NCBI GenBank assembly: GCA_037176705.1
Contig: CM073899.1
Location: forward strand, 8,246,001 to 8,310,000
DNA length: 64,000 nt
Reading direction: 5' to 3'
Origin: Molossus alvarezi
Lineage: Eukaryota; Chordata; Mammalia; Chiroptera; Molossidae
The position numbers were made by a program, and so were the translations under genes. The notes below the pieces were generated by a model. That model saw only the letters and a list, made by a program, of their open reading frames with translations. It had not been told where the DNA came from and did not search any database. This document shows, one piece after another, positions 37,440-47,215 of the stretch (position 1 is the first letter of the stretch; every line of letters starts with the position of its first letter).

Positions 37440-38330
37440 GAGAGGCCAGTTCTCCCTAAAGAACCATGTACTTCATTTGACAAATACGTGTTGATGTGTC
37501 TGAACACAGGTATAAACTGTTGAGCAGAGCAGGTCGGACCTTTGCCATTGTGTATTTTATCATGCAGTGGGAGAAACAAGTAGCTAGACAAACAAATGTA
37601 AAATTATAACTGTGATAAGTCAGGAAGGAGAGAAACATGGGCTATAAGAGCTTATAATGAAAAATCTAGTGTAGTTCAGTAGATTGGAGGTTTCTCTGAG
37701 GAAGAGACTTTTGAGTAAAGACTTAAACATGAGTAGATATTAACTGAAGAGTCTAAGCTGAGAGAACAGCTCATAGAACGACCCTGTGGCAAGAGGGAAG
37801 ATGATGGATGGGAGGGATTGAAAGAGGGTTATGTAGCTGAAACACAGGAGCAGGGGAAAGCAAGGTACAAGAACAGATTATGGAGATCTTCATGGGCTAG
37901 AGCATGGGTGATTTAGAGTTGTGACTTTATGCTGAGCAAAATAAAATTATTGAATACTGTGTGTGCCTGAGTGCCTGAGTGTGTTCCCAGGAGAACATTA
38001 TCAGATGTATGTTTAACATAGATGATTGTGACTAATCTGAAGAGGACATTCAGATGGGGAGACTCAAAAAGGCTATATGAATATCTTAGCAGTGTCCCTC
38101 CAGAGAAATGATGAAAGTTTGACTCAGATAATGCCGGTGGCTGGTAGGAAAGAAAGTAGGTAGATCCAAGAAATGTAAAACATCAAATTGGAAGGATTTG
38201 GTGTTGGAGTGGCCACTCTGTGAACTGGTGAATGGTGTAGCCATTCTCTGAGAGAGAAGGAACTATAAAGAGATATTGTGAGGTAGTAGATGATGAGCAA
38301 GGCTTTGCTATGTTCAGTTAAAAGATGTCA
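37440..38330 (-). mobile_element. LINE-2 (L2) relic, antisense
   Basis: Contains the antisense L2 signature order: TTTGACAAATACGTGTTGATGTGTC, TCTGAGGAAGAGACTTTTGAGTAAAGAC, then GGAAGATGATGGATGG and GACTTTATGCTGAGCA. Ancient and strongly diverged. Confidence 0.5.
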
Positions 38331-39359
38331 CTGGGAGGTTGGATCAATCATGACTCTTTATATTTCTTGAATTTCTATGAGTTAGAAGTTTATCTCTACT
38401 CCATTTAAACTGAAAAATTATTTTCCATCATTTTTCTTTAATCACCAAAAAGAATTCTGTAATTCTGTTTCTTACAACCCCAACTTCTACATATTGTAAA
38501 GAGTACCAGGTAGCCCTAAATTCTAGCTAGAGGAATTTTACTCTAGTGAAAATCGATGAATTGGCTGTTGCTGGTTTTATAGATAAAGGATATGGCTGCT
38601 CAAAACCTGCTATCAAAGCCATATCTCAAAAAAAAATTGCTGATATCTCAACATATAATTTCACAGAACCTGAGCACAAATTGTCAAAACCTTTTACATT
38701 TAATACAGACATCCTAGCCAAGTCAAATAACATTTTATAATGTCAGATTAGAATGATCACAGAATGACCTCAGTCATTTGGAGTTATGGCACCCTTCTAA
38801 CATATTTAGCTCTCACTATTTATTACCTACCCAGCAGGCAACAGAGCCAGGCAAGAGATATTTTCACTCAAATAAAGTTATGCTGAGACCCATGTGTGAG
38901 GTATTTTTTTTTAAACATACTTTAAAGTGTCTAAACTATAGGAAAATTACATTAGCATCAATTAACCAGAAGATGTTTTGTTCTCTTTATTTCTTTATAT
39001 CATCTTAATTCTGTAGAAACTCTGGGATAGCACATTATGAGTTCACATTAACATTACTTTTCAGGACAGATCCTTATAGTATCATCTATTGATCTATCTA
39101 TCAATTCTCACATGTCTATATGTGTGTATTAACCACTCTAAAATACTTAGTAACCAATATGATCATAATATGTTTGGTTGAAAAGCCTTTTTGACTACTT
39201 TACACAGTAACTTTCAGCAACAGTAACACTATTCTAGGCTAATGTAAAAGCAAAAATTTCAACACTTTTGGGAAATTTATAAAATAACCTAAATACAAGC
39301 AATCTGTTTGCACATACACCGAGTTGTTAAACATTAAGGAATTTACTTATAAGCTTAAG
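38331..39359. other. No gene seen
   Basis: AT-rich unique sequence up to the SPIN-like element. Confidence 0.55.
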
Positions 39360-39539
39360 CAGTGGTTCTCAACCATCCTAATGCCATGACCCTTTAACAC
39401 AGTTCCTTGTGTTGTGGTGACCCCCAACCCTAAAATTATTTTCATTGCTACTTCATAACTGTAATTTGTCTTAGGTGACTCCTGTGAAAGGGTCAATCGA
39501 CCCCCAAAGGGGTCGCAACCCACAGGTTGAGAACTGCTG
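39360..39539. mobile_element. SPIN-like non-autonomous hAT transposon (MITE), about 180 bp
   Basis: The left end is CAGTGGTTCTCAACC and the right end is GGTTGAGAACTGCTG, imperfect terminal inverted repeats of about 15 bp. Between them are blocks typical of SPIN/URR1-type hAT MITEs: GTGGTGACCCCCAACC on the left and GACCCCCAAAGGGGTCG on the right. The centre is short, as expected for an internally deleted copy. Flanks read GCTTAAG on the left and GCTTAAAG on the right, consistent with a decayed 8-bp target duplication. It has no transposase. SPIN elements are known to have entered several tetrapod lineages, vesper bats included, by horizontal transfer. Assignment is from memory of the consensus. 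Confidence 0.8.
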
Positions 39540-39894
39540 GCTTAAAGTAAAATCAAACCATCCCAAAATTTACCATTTTGCATTACCATATTTTTCTCTC
39601 AGTTTAGAAAAAAGCAGTCTTCAATTAACATCATATAATTTCACACTAAAGCCAAGAGAAAAAAATAGTCCAAACTTTAACTGGCCTCTAAAATATATAA
39701 AATGTATAAATGCAAACAACCAGAAAAAGCAATACTATGTAAACAATGATATGCTATTGGGCCAAAATAATATTTGAGTCTCTCCTTCAATGGTAACAAA
39801 GGGATAGATAGATGTTCACAAAATGGAAGAAATGCATTTCCCATTTAGAAAGAGCAGTAAGGGGGCAGTAATGTCTGTTGCTGAAAGTAGTCTT

Positions 39895-40089
39895 TTTTTG
39901 GGGGGAGGGAGGAAGGGAGAAGGAGGGAGAGATAGAAACATCCATGAGAGAGAACATAGACTGGTCGCCCCCTGCATGCCCCTCCACTGGGGATCGGGCC
40001 CACATCCTGGGCATGTGCCCTGACCAGAAATCAACCAGTGACCTCTTGGTGCATGGGTCAACGCTCAACCACTGAGCCACACCAGCCGG
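39895..40089 (-). mobile_element. VES-type SINE, antisense, with intact target duplication
   Basis: Antisense VES with GCTCAACCACTGAGCCACACC at its head. GCTGAAAGTAGTCTT is repeated exactly at 39880-39894 and 40090-40104. It lies 350 bp from the SPIN-like element. Confidence 0.93.
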
Positions 40090-40104
40090 GCTGAAAGTAG
40101 TCTT

Positions 40105-41599
40105 GATAGTTTATCTTATTTATGTGGTGGGCTGAGAAGACAGTTGAATACTAGACAATCATGTGTGCTCTCCAGGATGTGCGAATCAATGTCAGCCCCG
40201 AAACACCACAGTGATTACCTCTGAGTGAGTTCATCATCCCTCATTTCCATGCATTTATCATCTTACATGGGAAATATTTGCAGGCAGTATATAGAAAATG
40301 TTTAAATTAAAATTCATTAAGTATTATCTACCCAATATTGAGGAAAGTAGAAAATACTCAAACTAATGTAGGATATATTCATGTTCAGAAAATTTATTCC
40401 AGTGCCTCCTTTTAAATACATTTCATTATTTTCCAATTATACACAAAAATCGGTTGCATTAGAAAATTTGAGATATAGAAAAATATAAAGAAGGAAATGA
40501 AAATCACCAATAATCTCATCTCCAAAAATGGCAACTGTAACAATTTTGTTATATTGCCTTTCAATCTTATGCATATATATAGACTATCCTGCATTTTCAC
40601 TTAACACTATATCATCATAATTTTCTGTGTTGTTAAATATTGTTAAAATGATAAATTTTAAAGTCTATATAATAACCAATTGGTTACATGTACAATAATG
40701 TATTGAACAGATAATATATTTATAGGTATGTTTGCTATTTCCAATGTTCATGATTAAAAATAAAATTTTTGCAATTCTTCTATATATTTTAATCCAGTGA
40801 CCTTTAAACCATTATGTTGGGTGTCAATACTTCAGTTTCAAGGCATAATAAATCATTCAACAAACATAAAGAGAGTCTAAAAATGTTTTGGAAAATAAAA
40901 AGAAATTAAAGTTTTTGAAATTATTTTGGAAAAATAATATGGATAACTACTTTACAAGGGCACATGTTTCTAAATAACACTTTTCTAATATTCTCCATGA
41001 AGCAGATGCCACTAACAGCAGTAGTCTTAGGACTGAAGAACTTTTATAGGTGGCTGCTGTGATCTTGCTTAATAAATGGGAAATCAGGCAGGTTTTTGTC
41101 TCTTTACGGTAGAGGAGTTATCTGGAATAGCTTGAGTGCTGAAGGGTGTTGCTCACATGTGTAGAGTCTCAGGAGGTAGAGTCATTTTGATTCTCAGAAT
41201 CAACAGTTAGTGCTGTATAAAATAGACAGTTGTTACAACTATATTCATTAAATTGCAATACAAAGTTGTTTATCTGAGAAATGCTTATCTGCAAGTTAGG
41301 TTGTCTTTATAGTCTAAGTAAATTAGAAAATAAGTAAAACACTTACCTACGTAATGCAAATCAATGTACTTGATAAAAAGAGTAAAGAATATATTTCAAA
41401 ATTTTGTCTTACTTTAATTTGTAAAAAAATCAATATTTAATTGATTTTATTTTAAATTTTTTATATTAGAAAATTAATCATAACTCTTATGTGTTAACAT
41501 AGTTTATTAACCCCATCATTATTTATTCTTTTATTAAAATTAGTGGCTGATTACCAGTGTTAGTATCAGCCATTGTCTAAAAACAAAATAACTACTTTT
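40105..41599. other. No gene seen; would include the PPDPFL 3' flank
   Basis: AT-rich. AATAAA-type sites for the minus strand occur near 41515-41540 and could serve PPDPFL if its last exon is at 41.8 kb, but nothing decides this. Confidence 0.45.
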
Positions 41600-41807
41600 A
41601 TTTTTTAAAAATTATGTTTTCTTTATTGATTTTAGAGAGAAAGAGAGATAGAAACATCAATGAGAAAGAACATTGATTTGCTGCTTCCTGCATGCTCCCC
41701 ACTGGGGATCAGGCCCACAACCTGGGCACGTGCCCTGACTGGGAATCGAACCAGCAACTTCTTGGTGCATGGGTCAGTGCTCAACCACTGAGCAACCCAG
41801 CCAGGCT
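41600..41807 (-). mobile_element. VES-type SINE, antisense
   Basis: TTTATTGATTTTAGAGAGA, CTTCCTGCATGCTCC, GGGAATCGAACCAGC and CAACCACTGAGCAACCCAGCC. Just downstream, in gene orientation, of the candidate PPDPFL terminal exon. Confidence 0.9.
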
Positions 41808-41837
41808 GAAACTAATGTAGGTTGTTTAAGACAGCAA

Positions 41838-41859
41838 CTAGATAACTGTTACTTGATTC
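41838..41859 (-). CDS. PPDPFL: Candidate PPDPFL terminal coding segment (uncertain)
   Basis: A pyrimidine-leaning tract ending AATACCTTCAG on the minus strand is followed by GAATCAAGTAACAGTTATCTAG. Spliced to the upstream exon it completes a Gly codon and adds NQVTVI before a TAG stop, for 80 residues in total. The intervening intron (41860-42638) would contain a SINE and an L1 end. The alternatives are an acceptor at about 42240 (CCCATTCTAG), which would stop right after Gly, or no splicing at the upstream donor, which also stops after Gly. I prefer this segment only because its donor and acceptor are both good and it leaves a short tail of sense codons. Confidence 0.35.
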
Positions 41860-41944
41860 CTGAAGGTATTAACAAAACACATTTAGAACCTTGACTCTGA
41901 TTCCCAATATATACAATAATAAATAACAATAAAAATTAGGATAT

Positions 41945-42195
41945 GATTTTCTTTTTTACATGTATATTTAGTGTTGAAAGTATTACATATGTCTCCTATT
42001 TTTTCCCCCTTGACTCCCTCCTCCCCACTCGCACCGCACCTTGCCTTCACCACACTGCGGTCTGTGTCCACTGCTTATGCATCTATGCATGTAAGTTCTC
42101 TGGTTTATCTCTCCCCACTCCTCCCTCCCCCTTTTCCTCTGAAGATCCACCATCTGTTTCCTGTTTCATGTCTCTGGATCTATTTTGTTTCATTC
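41945..42195 (-). mobile_element. L1 3' end fragment, antisense
   Basis: The C-rich stretch with CTCTGGTTTATCTCTCC and CATGTCTCTGGA matches the antisense 3' region of the other L1s here (for example 25160-25380), but more diverged. No clear target duplication. It lies between the last secure PPDPFL exon and the candidate terminal exon. Confidence 0.65.
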
Positions 42196-42331
42196 TATCA
42201 CTAAAGAAAATGCTCACAATCTGACTTATGGTTGTTTAACTAGAATGGGAAGAAATTATTTTTTCTCTCTCTATCCCACAATTATATTTTATATCAAAGC
42301 CTACACCATCTTCAAGAAACAACAATTTTTG

Positions 42332-42541
42332 TCTGGCCAATGTGGCTCAGTGGTTGAGCATCAACCCCTGCACCAAGAGGTCACCAGTTCGATTCCCGGT
42401 CAGGACAAATGCCCAGGTTGTGGGCCCGATCCCCAGTGGGGGGCATGCAGGAGGTGGCCAATCCATGTTTCTATCTCTCTCTCCCTCTCCCTTCTTTTCT
42501 CTCTAAAAATCAATAAAGAAAATAAATAAATAAATAAATAA
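42332..42541 (+). mobile_element. VES-type SINE, full length, in a PPDPFL intron or 3' flank
   Basis: CTGGCCAATGTGGCTCAGTGGTTGAG, box B GTTCGATTCCC, CAATAAAGAAAATAAATAAAT tail. It lies 98 bp downstream of the last secure PPDPFL exon on the opposite strand. Confidence 0.93.
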
Positions 42542-42638
42542 AACAATTTTATCTTTATTGGTTAATAATTACTACATGCATTGTTTCATTCACTACGTAA
42601 GAAATACCCTGATCAGAAACAACAAGGCTGAAACTTAC

Positions 42639-42738
42639 CCAATAGCAAGCAGCTCTTTTCTTATTTCATTTGAAAGTACAGGTTCAGAATGAAAAAAGGA
42701 TTTTAACCACCAGGTGGGTTCTGCCATTTCAGGTAACC
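42639..42738 (-). CDS. PPDPFL: PPDPFL exon carrying the TWW-FF motif, 100 bp
   Basis: The acceptor ends TATTTGATAG; the leading GG completes the split Gly codon. The exon encodes [15 protein letters not shown] followed by [17 protein letters not shown] and ends with GG of a new codon. The donor is a perfect GTAAGT. If the donor were not used, reading on gives GGG TAA, a stop immediately after Ile-Gly. The WW...FF core corresponds to the most conserved part of PPDPF-type proteins. Confidence 0.85.
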
Positions 42739-44102
42739 CTATCAAATAACATTTATATTACTTCCTTATCAAACAAATTTGAGGGATTAAAAACAAAGAA
42801 AAATAATGAGGGTGATGCTGATAAGAAATACACTAAATACCTTGATGGGACTTGTCTTCATCTATGAAATTAATAGAATCAGAGCTAACTGAAGAAATAC
42901 TGGCCTCTACAAAAGAAATAATAATAAATGAACAAATATGTAACCAACAACACATACATATTTATCACTAAACTCTTAAGTAGTATGGTTTGAAATTATT
43001 AATTCTAGCTTACACATTTATACATTTAAAAGTCAAATAAATCACCAGTTAAAAAGTCTTCCAGAATAATAAGGCATATCACATTTTGTACTAATATGGT
43101 CTATTCCTTTTAATAGAGAACACCCCCATCTCTATCTCTCTCTCCATAGATATACATATAAAACTTAAAATGTTATAAATGTTCTCAAATTAAAAATTTT
43201 AGGAAAATTAAGATGATATTATATTACTGCATTAGAAAGATTACACATTTATATATTTAAATAGCATATAAAAGCTATCAAATTTAGAAATCAAGGAATT
43301 ACTTTTTAAAAATCATAAATAGCTTATTTGTATTATACTTGTATTTAAAACCTATAAGTATTTAAAAATATCAGAATATAAAAATAACCTCCGTGGCTAT
43401 AATAACAATAAGAAATGGGCATAGTCTAACCTTGCTGTAAAAAGAATAAATCAATAGATGTTTCCAACACAGATCTGGAAACATCTTGAAATAAGAGATT
43501 TTCTACACATTGCTGGAATATTTTCAATAAATGACCATTTTATTTAATGAAATTTCTGACTTTTCTTTAAGAAGCTACACTTGTCTGTTGAGCTCTAAAT
43601 ACGCACAGAAGGACAGAGAACATAAACTGGCATGGTAGCTGCTAACCTGTCACCACAGCAGCAAAGCAGAAACTGGAAACTTCCTGAAGCATAGTCATGC
43701 TATTCCTTCTTTTCTAAGAAATTAATACTATTTTATTAATATAACATCAGTTTTAATGTATCCAATTAAATTCTAGGTATTACATTTAAATATAATTATG
43801 AACTATAAACTGATCTTCGCTTATTTATAAGTGTTAATGGCTTCAATACAGTACGACACAGCTGAAACAGAGAAGGGGCTGTCCTTGATGAGGCTGGAGT
43901 CTGATGGGCTCTGTTCCTTTTTCCTCCTCTGTCTCTCCCACCTTCTAACCTTCTGACCAGGACACAATCCACAGCCTACTAATATCTTACAGACATCCCT
44001 TCAAATTACACTCTCCAGGTGTCACCCCTGGTGATGATATGACTTACTTCGATAGTACTGATTTTTGGCCAGGAGGCAGCCAACGGACGGTACTGATGCC
44101 AT
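42639..44102 (-). CDS. PPDPFL: PPDPFL (PPDPF-like, C8orf22): start codon to last certain exon
   Basis: Seen: three exons (44048-44143, with the ATG at 44102; 42841-42906; 42639-42738) join in one open frame with phases 1, 1 and 2 at their donors. Together they give 73 residues before the final split codon. The N-terminus reads [19 protein letters not shown], followed by a Ser-rich stretch, an acidic INFIDEDK stretch, then [17 protein letters not shown]. Donors are GTAAGT, GTATTT and GTAAGT; every acceptor is a proper AG. The ATG has A at -3 and G at +4. Known: PPDPF-family proteins are small, start MA-(S/A)-(V/I)-PS, carry a YYR motif and a WW-(x)2-3-FF motif. PPDPF (exdpf in fish) is linked to exocrine pancreas growth; the role of the -like paralogue is little studied. 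Inference: a functional orthologue of human PPDPFL, since frame, splice sites and motifs are all intact. There is no signal peptide or membrane segment. The C-terminus is unresolved (see the candidate terminal exon). The name comes from recall of the motif, not a search. Confidence 0.85.
42841..42906 (-). CDS. PPDPFL: PPDPFL middle coding exon, 66 bp
   Basis: The acceptor tract ends TTTCTTTTGTAG and the first bases AG complete a Lys codon with the A carried over from the previous exon. The exon encodes a Ser-rich then acidic segment ([21 protein letters not shown]) and ends one base into a Gly codon. The donor is GTATTT, the weakest of the set but usable. The length is a multiple of three, so skipping this exon would keep the frame and give a shorter protein. 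Confidence 0.85.
42907..44047 (-). other. PPDPFL: PPDPFL intron between the start-codon exon and the 66-bp exon
   Basis: 1,141 bp, AT-rich, free of recognisable mobile elements, GT...AG bounded. Confidence 0.75.
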
Positions 44103-44143
44103 CCTGGTCCTGGGGCGCAAGCAGCAGGGGACTGCACGGCAGC
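44048..44143 (-). CDS. PPDPFL: PPDPFL exon with start codon (5' UTR 44103-44143, coding 44048-44102)
   Basis: Read on the minus strand, a pyrimidine-rich tract ending CCTCTTCCTAG precedes the exon, and GTAAGTC follows it. The exon is 96 bp. Its first 41 bases are 5' UTR; the remaining 55 encode 18 codons plus one base. The encoded [18 protein letters not shown] is the diagnostic N-terminus of the family. All three frames are open across this exon, so the frame was chosen from the Kozak context (CCAGGATGG), the phase match with the next exon, and the family motif. Confidence 0.87.
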
Positions 44144-44458
44144 CTAGGAAGAGGGACAGGGAGGGGTTAGCATTAACAACACGAGTTTCTCTTCTCTATT
44201 TTCCACATGAACATTTTTTGCAAAACAACATAATTTAATACCATGTAATAAATATCTGATAAAAAGAACTGAAAAGTTTATACAGAATTATAAAATATTA
44301 TAATAAACAAACAAAAAATACAATCAAAGAGAGCATTGTTTTGAAAAGCAAGAAAAAAATACGTATCCAAATACAAACAATGCCAACAACTTATTTAATC
44401 TGAAATAAACATAAATGTCAGAAAAAAATATGAACACAGCTATGATATAGTCACTCAC

Positions 44459-44600
44459 CTATTTCTTTTCTCCAATTTGTTCTTTTAAAATAAATGTGAT
44501 TCTAAAGTTTCATCAGAAAATGCCAAATTTGAAACAATGACTTTGTAGTGATCCAGGATAGACTGTGTTACCCCCAAAGGCTGAGAGACATCGTGCAGTG
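44459..44600 (-). other. PPDPFL: Candidate PPDPFL non-coding first exon (5' UTR)
   Basis: On the minus strand a strong donor, AAATAG|GTGAGT, ends at 44459. It lies 315 bp upstream of the acceptor of the start-codon exon, with a TATA-like box about 20-30 bp above the presumed start near 44600. No long open frame crosses it. The transcription start is inferred from the TATA position and is not seen directly. Confidence 0.5.
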
Positions 44601-44619
44601 TCTGGGACCCCTGAGCACC

Positions 44620-44630
44620 CCTTATATTTA
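44620..44630 (-). promoter_or_regulatory. TATA-like box of the putative PPDPFL promoter
   Basis: On the minus strand the sequence reads TAAATATAAGG, in a locally GC-richer stretch (44550-44960) that has few repeats. Its spacing to the putative first exon fits a pol II core promoter. There is no CpG island, so a tissue-restricted TATA-type promoter is more likely than a housekeeping one. Confidence 0.4.
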
Positions 44631-45711
44631 GCAGGATGAAACCTGAGCTGTGGTAGACAGAGAGAAGGTGGGCACACAGCCAGCCAGAGGCAGCGTGGGG
44701 AGCTCTCTGCCTGTCTGCTCTGGGCCAGTCAGTGTGCCACGTGTACTGCCCGCAGCGTGGACAGACTTGGCCCAGATGTTGTTTTGCACTTGCCCTCTGC
44801 AAGGTGACTGCTGTGACTGCTGCTTCCTACAGGAAAGGAGGTAACAGCCACGTATCCACTCAGCATTGGATCCAATCCCACGTTCTGGGGCACAACAGCG
44901 AGGCTGCGGGCCAGTTGCAGAATTTGACATACCTACAAACATATGATGCTAGACAGAGTCACAAGGTCCCAGAGCAGTGAAGACCATGAAACACTGAAGT
45001 CTTTCTTCATGGGAAGGAACATATACTGGAAAACTTATGATGAGCTAGAAATTCCAGTGAGAATTATACAAGACATAGAAATAACAGGTATAGGAGAAAG
45101 TACGGGACTTTATCACATTATATCACTGTTATTTATTGATACAAAAGCTAATTTCCTATTCCAATTTTAGTAAAATTTCTTATATAAACCATTCTGCAAT
45201 TTTATAGACTTAGTTTACTTGTAGGTCAAATGTGGCTCCTCTTTACATTGAGGGAATTCTCAACTGCTCTTTCAATTTATTTGGTGGCTGTTGGTTTAAC
45301 TAGCTTACGTTAATTTTGATAACGTGGCACTACTATAAAATTACTCAGGTCAGCTAGGTTCAAATGTATGCAAAACATTTCCTTTAGTACGCTGTTAAAT
45401 GTCTGTTCTATCTGGTAGGACTCCTTTGTGTTGCCAGTATTATTTATTTCTGCCTTTTCTTTTTTTTCTTGATTAGTTTTGCATAAGGTTTTTCCATTAA
45501 ATTCGCTTTTTCAAGAACTATTTGGTCCTTTCTTTCATTTCTTGGTTGTACATTTCATTATTCTCTGTCTTGATTTTATTCTTCTTCCTACTACTTACTT
45601 TAAAATTATTCTTAGTGTTATTTATTTCCAAATATTTTGTAACTGTCATTATGACATTTCTTGAACATTTGAATTATTTAGGTATGCTATTTATTCCACA
45701 AATGTATAATT

Positions 45712-46352
45712 ATTTATTTATTTATTTATTTATTTTTGTTACAGATGTTTCTCCTTTTCCCCCCAATGACACCCTCCTCAGCACTCCCGCCCCCACCCCA
45801 CCTTGACAGTGTTGTCGTCTGTGTCCATTGGTTATGTATATATGCATATGAGTTCCTTGGATTCTCCTTCTGCCCTCCCAACCACCTTTCTCTGAGATTT
45901 GTCAGTCTCTTCCCTGCTTCCATATCTCTGAATCTGTTTTTCTCATCAGCTTATTTTGTTCATTATATTCTACAAATAAGAGAGATTATGTGATATTTGT
46001 CTTTCTCTGACTGGTTTATTTCTCTTAGCATAATACCCTCCAGGTCCCTCCATGTTGTCTCAAGGGTAAGAGACCCTCCTTCCTCACAGCTGCAGTGTTC
46101 CCTTGTGTACATGTACCACAGCTTCTGTGCAACCACTGCGGAAAACAGCATGGAGTCTCCTCATAAAATTAAAAATGGAACTGCCATTTGATCCAGTGAC
46201 CCCACTTCTAGGAATAAAGCCTAAGAAGCCTGAAACACCAATCAGAAAGAATATATGTACCCCCATGTTCGTAGCAGCACTATTTACAATAGCTAAGATC
46301 TGGAAACAGCCCAAGTGTCCATCAGTAGACGAATGGATAAAAAAGCTGTGGT
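45712..46352 (-). mobile_element. L1 copy G with 5' inversion
   Basis: A (TTAT)n/T-rich start leads into antisense L1 3' end to about 46122, then plus-strand L1 from GTGCAACCACTGCGG to AGCTGTGGTACA. Both blocks meet in L1 order at AGCTGTGGTACA. The 14-bp ACAAATGTATAATT flanks it at 45698-45711 and 46353-46366. About 640 bp, a strongly 5'-truncated twin-primed insertion. Confidence 0.88.
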
Positions 46353-46473
46353 ACAAATGTATAATTTTTCAAACTATCATTTTATTAATGATTAATAAAT
46401 TGACTGTTCAGTGTTTGTAAGAGAGAATATTTAATTTTGATTCTTTGAAATCGATTTTTAAAATGGCTGTCAG

Positions 46474-46736
46474 GCCCTGGCCATTTTGGCTCAGCAGTTA
46501 GAGCGTCGGCCTGCAGTCCAGAGAGACCCGGGTTCGGTTCCCACTAAGAGCACATACCTCGGTTGTAGTTTGTCCCCGGCCCTGGCTGGTCATGCGGGTG
46601 GCAGCCACTCGATGTGTCCCTTTCACGTCGATGTTTCTCTCTCTCTCTCTCTCCTTCCCACTGTATCTGAACCAAAAATGGGAAAATGTCCTTGGATGAG
46701 GATAAAAAAATAAAAATAAATAAAATAAAATAAAAT
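46474..46736 (+). mobile_element. VES-type SINE, full length
   Basis: GCCCTGGCCATTTTGGCTCAGCAG, box B GGTTCGGTTCCC, tail (AAAAT)n. AAAATGGCTGTCAG at 46460-46473 recurs with one change at 46737-46750. Confidence 0.93.
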
Positions 46737-46789
46737 AAAATGGCTGTTAGTACACCCAGTCCAGGTAAACACCACAAGACTAAAATCTA

Positions 46790-47215
46790 CCTTTTAAGAA
46801 AGAGACTTGCCACTCTAGTCTGATAACTAATAGAGTTTATTAAGGAAAACTTACATACGAGGCATGTCTTAGGTGGCTACAAGGTGAAATGGATCCACAC
46901 GCCATTTGGCAGATGCGAGAGAATTATACAGTGTAGGGGGTCATTGGGAACGGGCAGTCATGTGCATGAGTGCGTGAGTGCTACCAGGTTAGGACATTAC
47001 TTTACATCTTGACCAGGTCAGGACAATAACTTTTTCCAGGAAGCAGCACATAGCAGTAGGCAAGAGAATGTTGTTGATTACATCAGAATGATCACAGATT
47101 CTGATCGGACGGTCCCTAAAGGGGGTCTGCAGAAAGCAGCCTCCCTTCTGTCCTGGGTCCCGCTCCTGGCACGGACAATGGTCACGTCCTCCTCAATGTG
47201 TTCTGTATATTTGAG
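46790..47215 (-). mobile_element. Probable solo LTR, antisense
   Basis: Read on the minus strand, a 3' block TTTTCCTTAATAAACTCTATTAG (poly(A) signal) precedes a U5-like CAGACTAGAGTGGCAAGTC. Upstream lie promoter-like CTGTATAATTCTCTCGC and repeats of CCTGACCTGG / CCTAACCTGG. Inserted in the old L1 beside a SINE. Confidence 0.45.

Noticed and set aside
44485..44942. Frames of about 100 codons on the minus strand above PPDPFL
   Set aside because: They overlap the putative promoter and non-coding first exon and have no family motif; GC-richer composition explains them.
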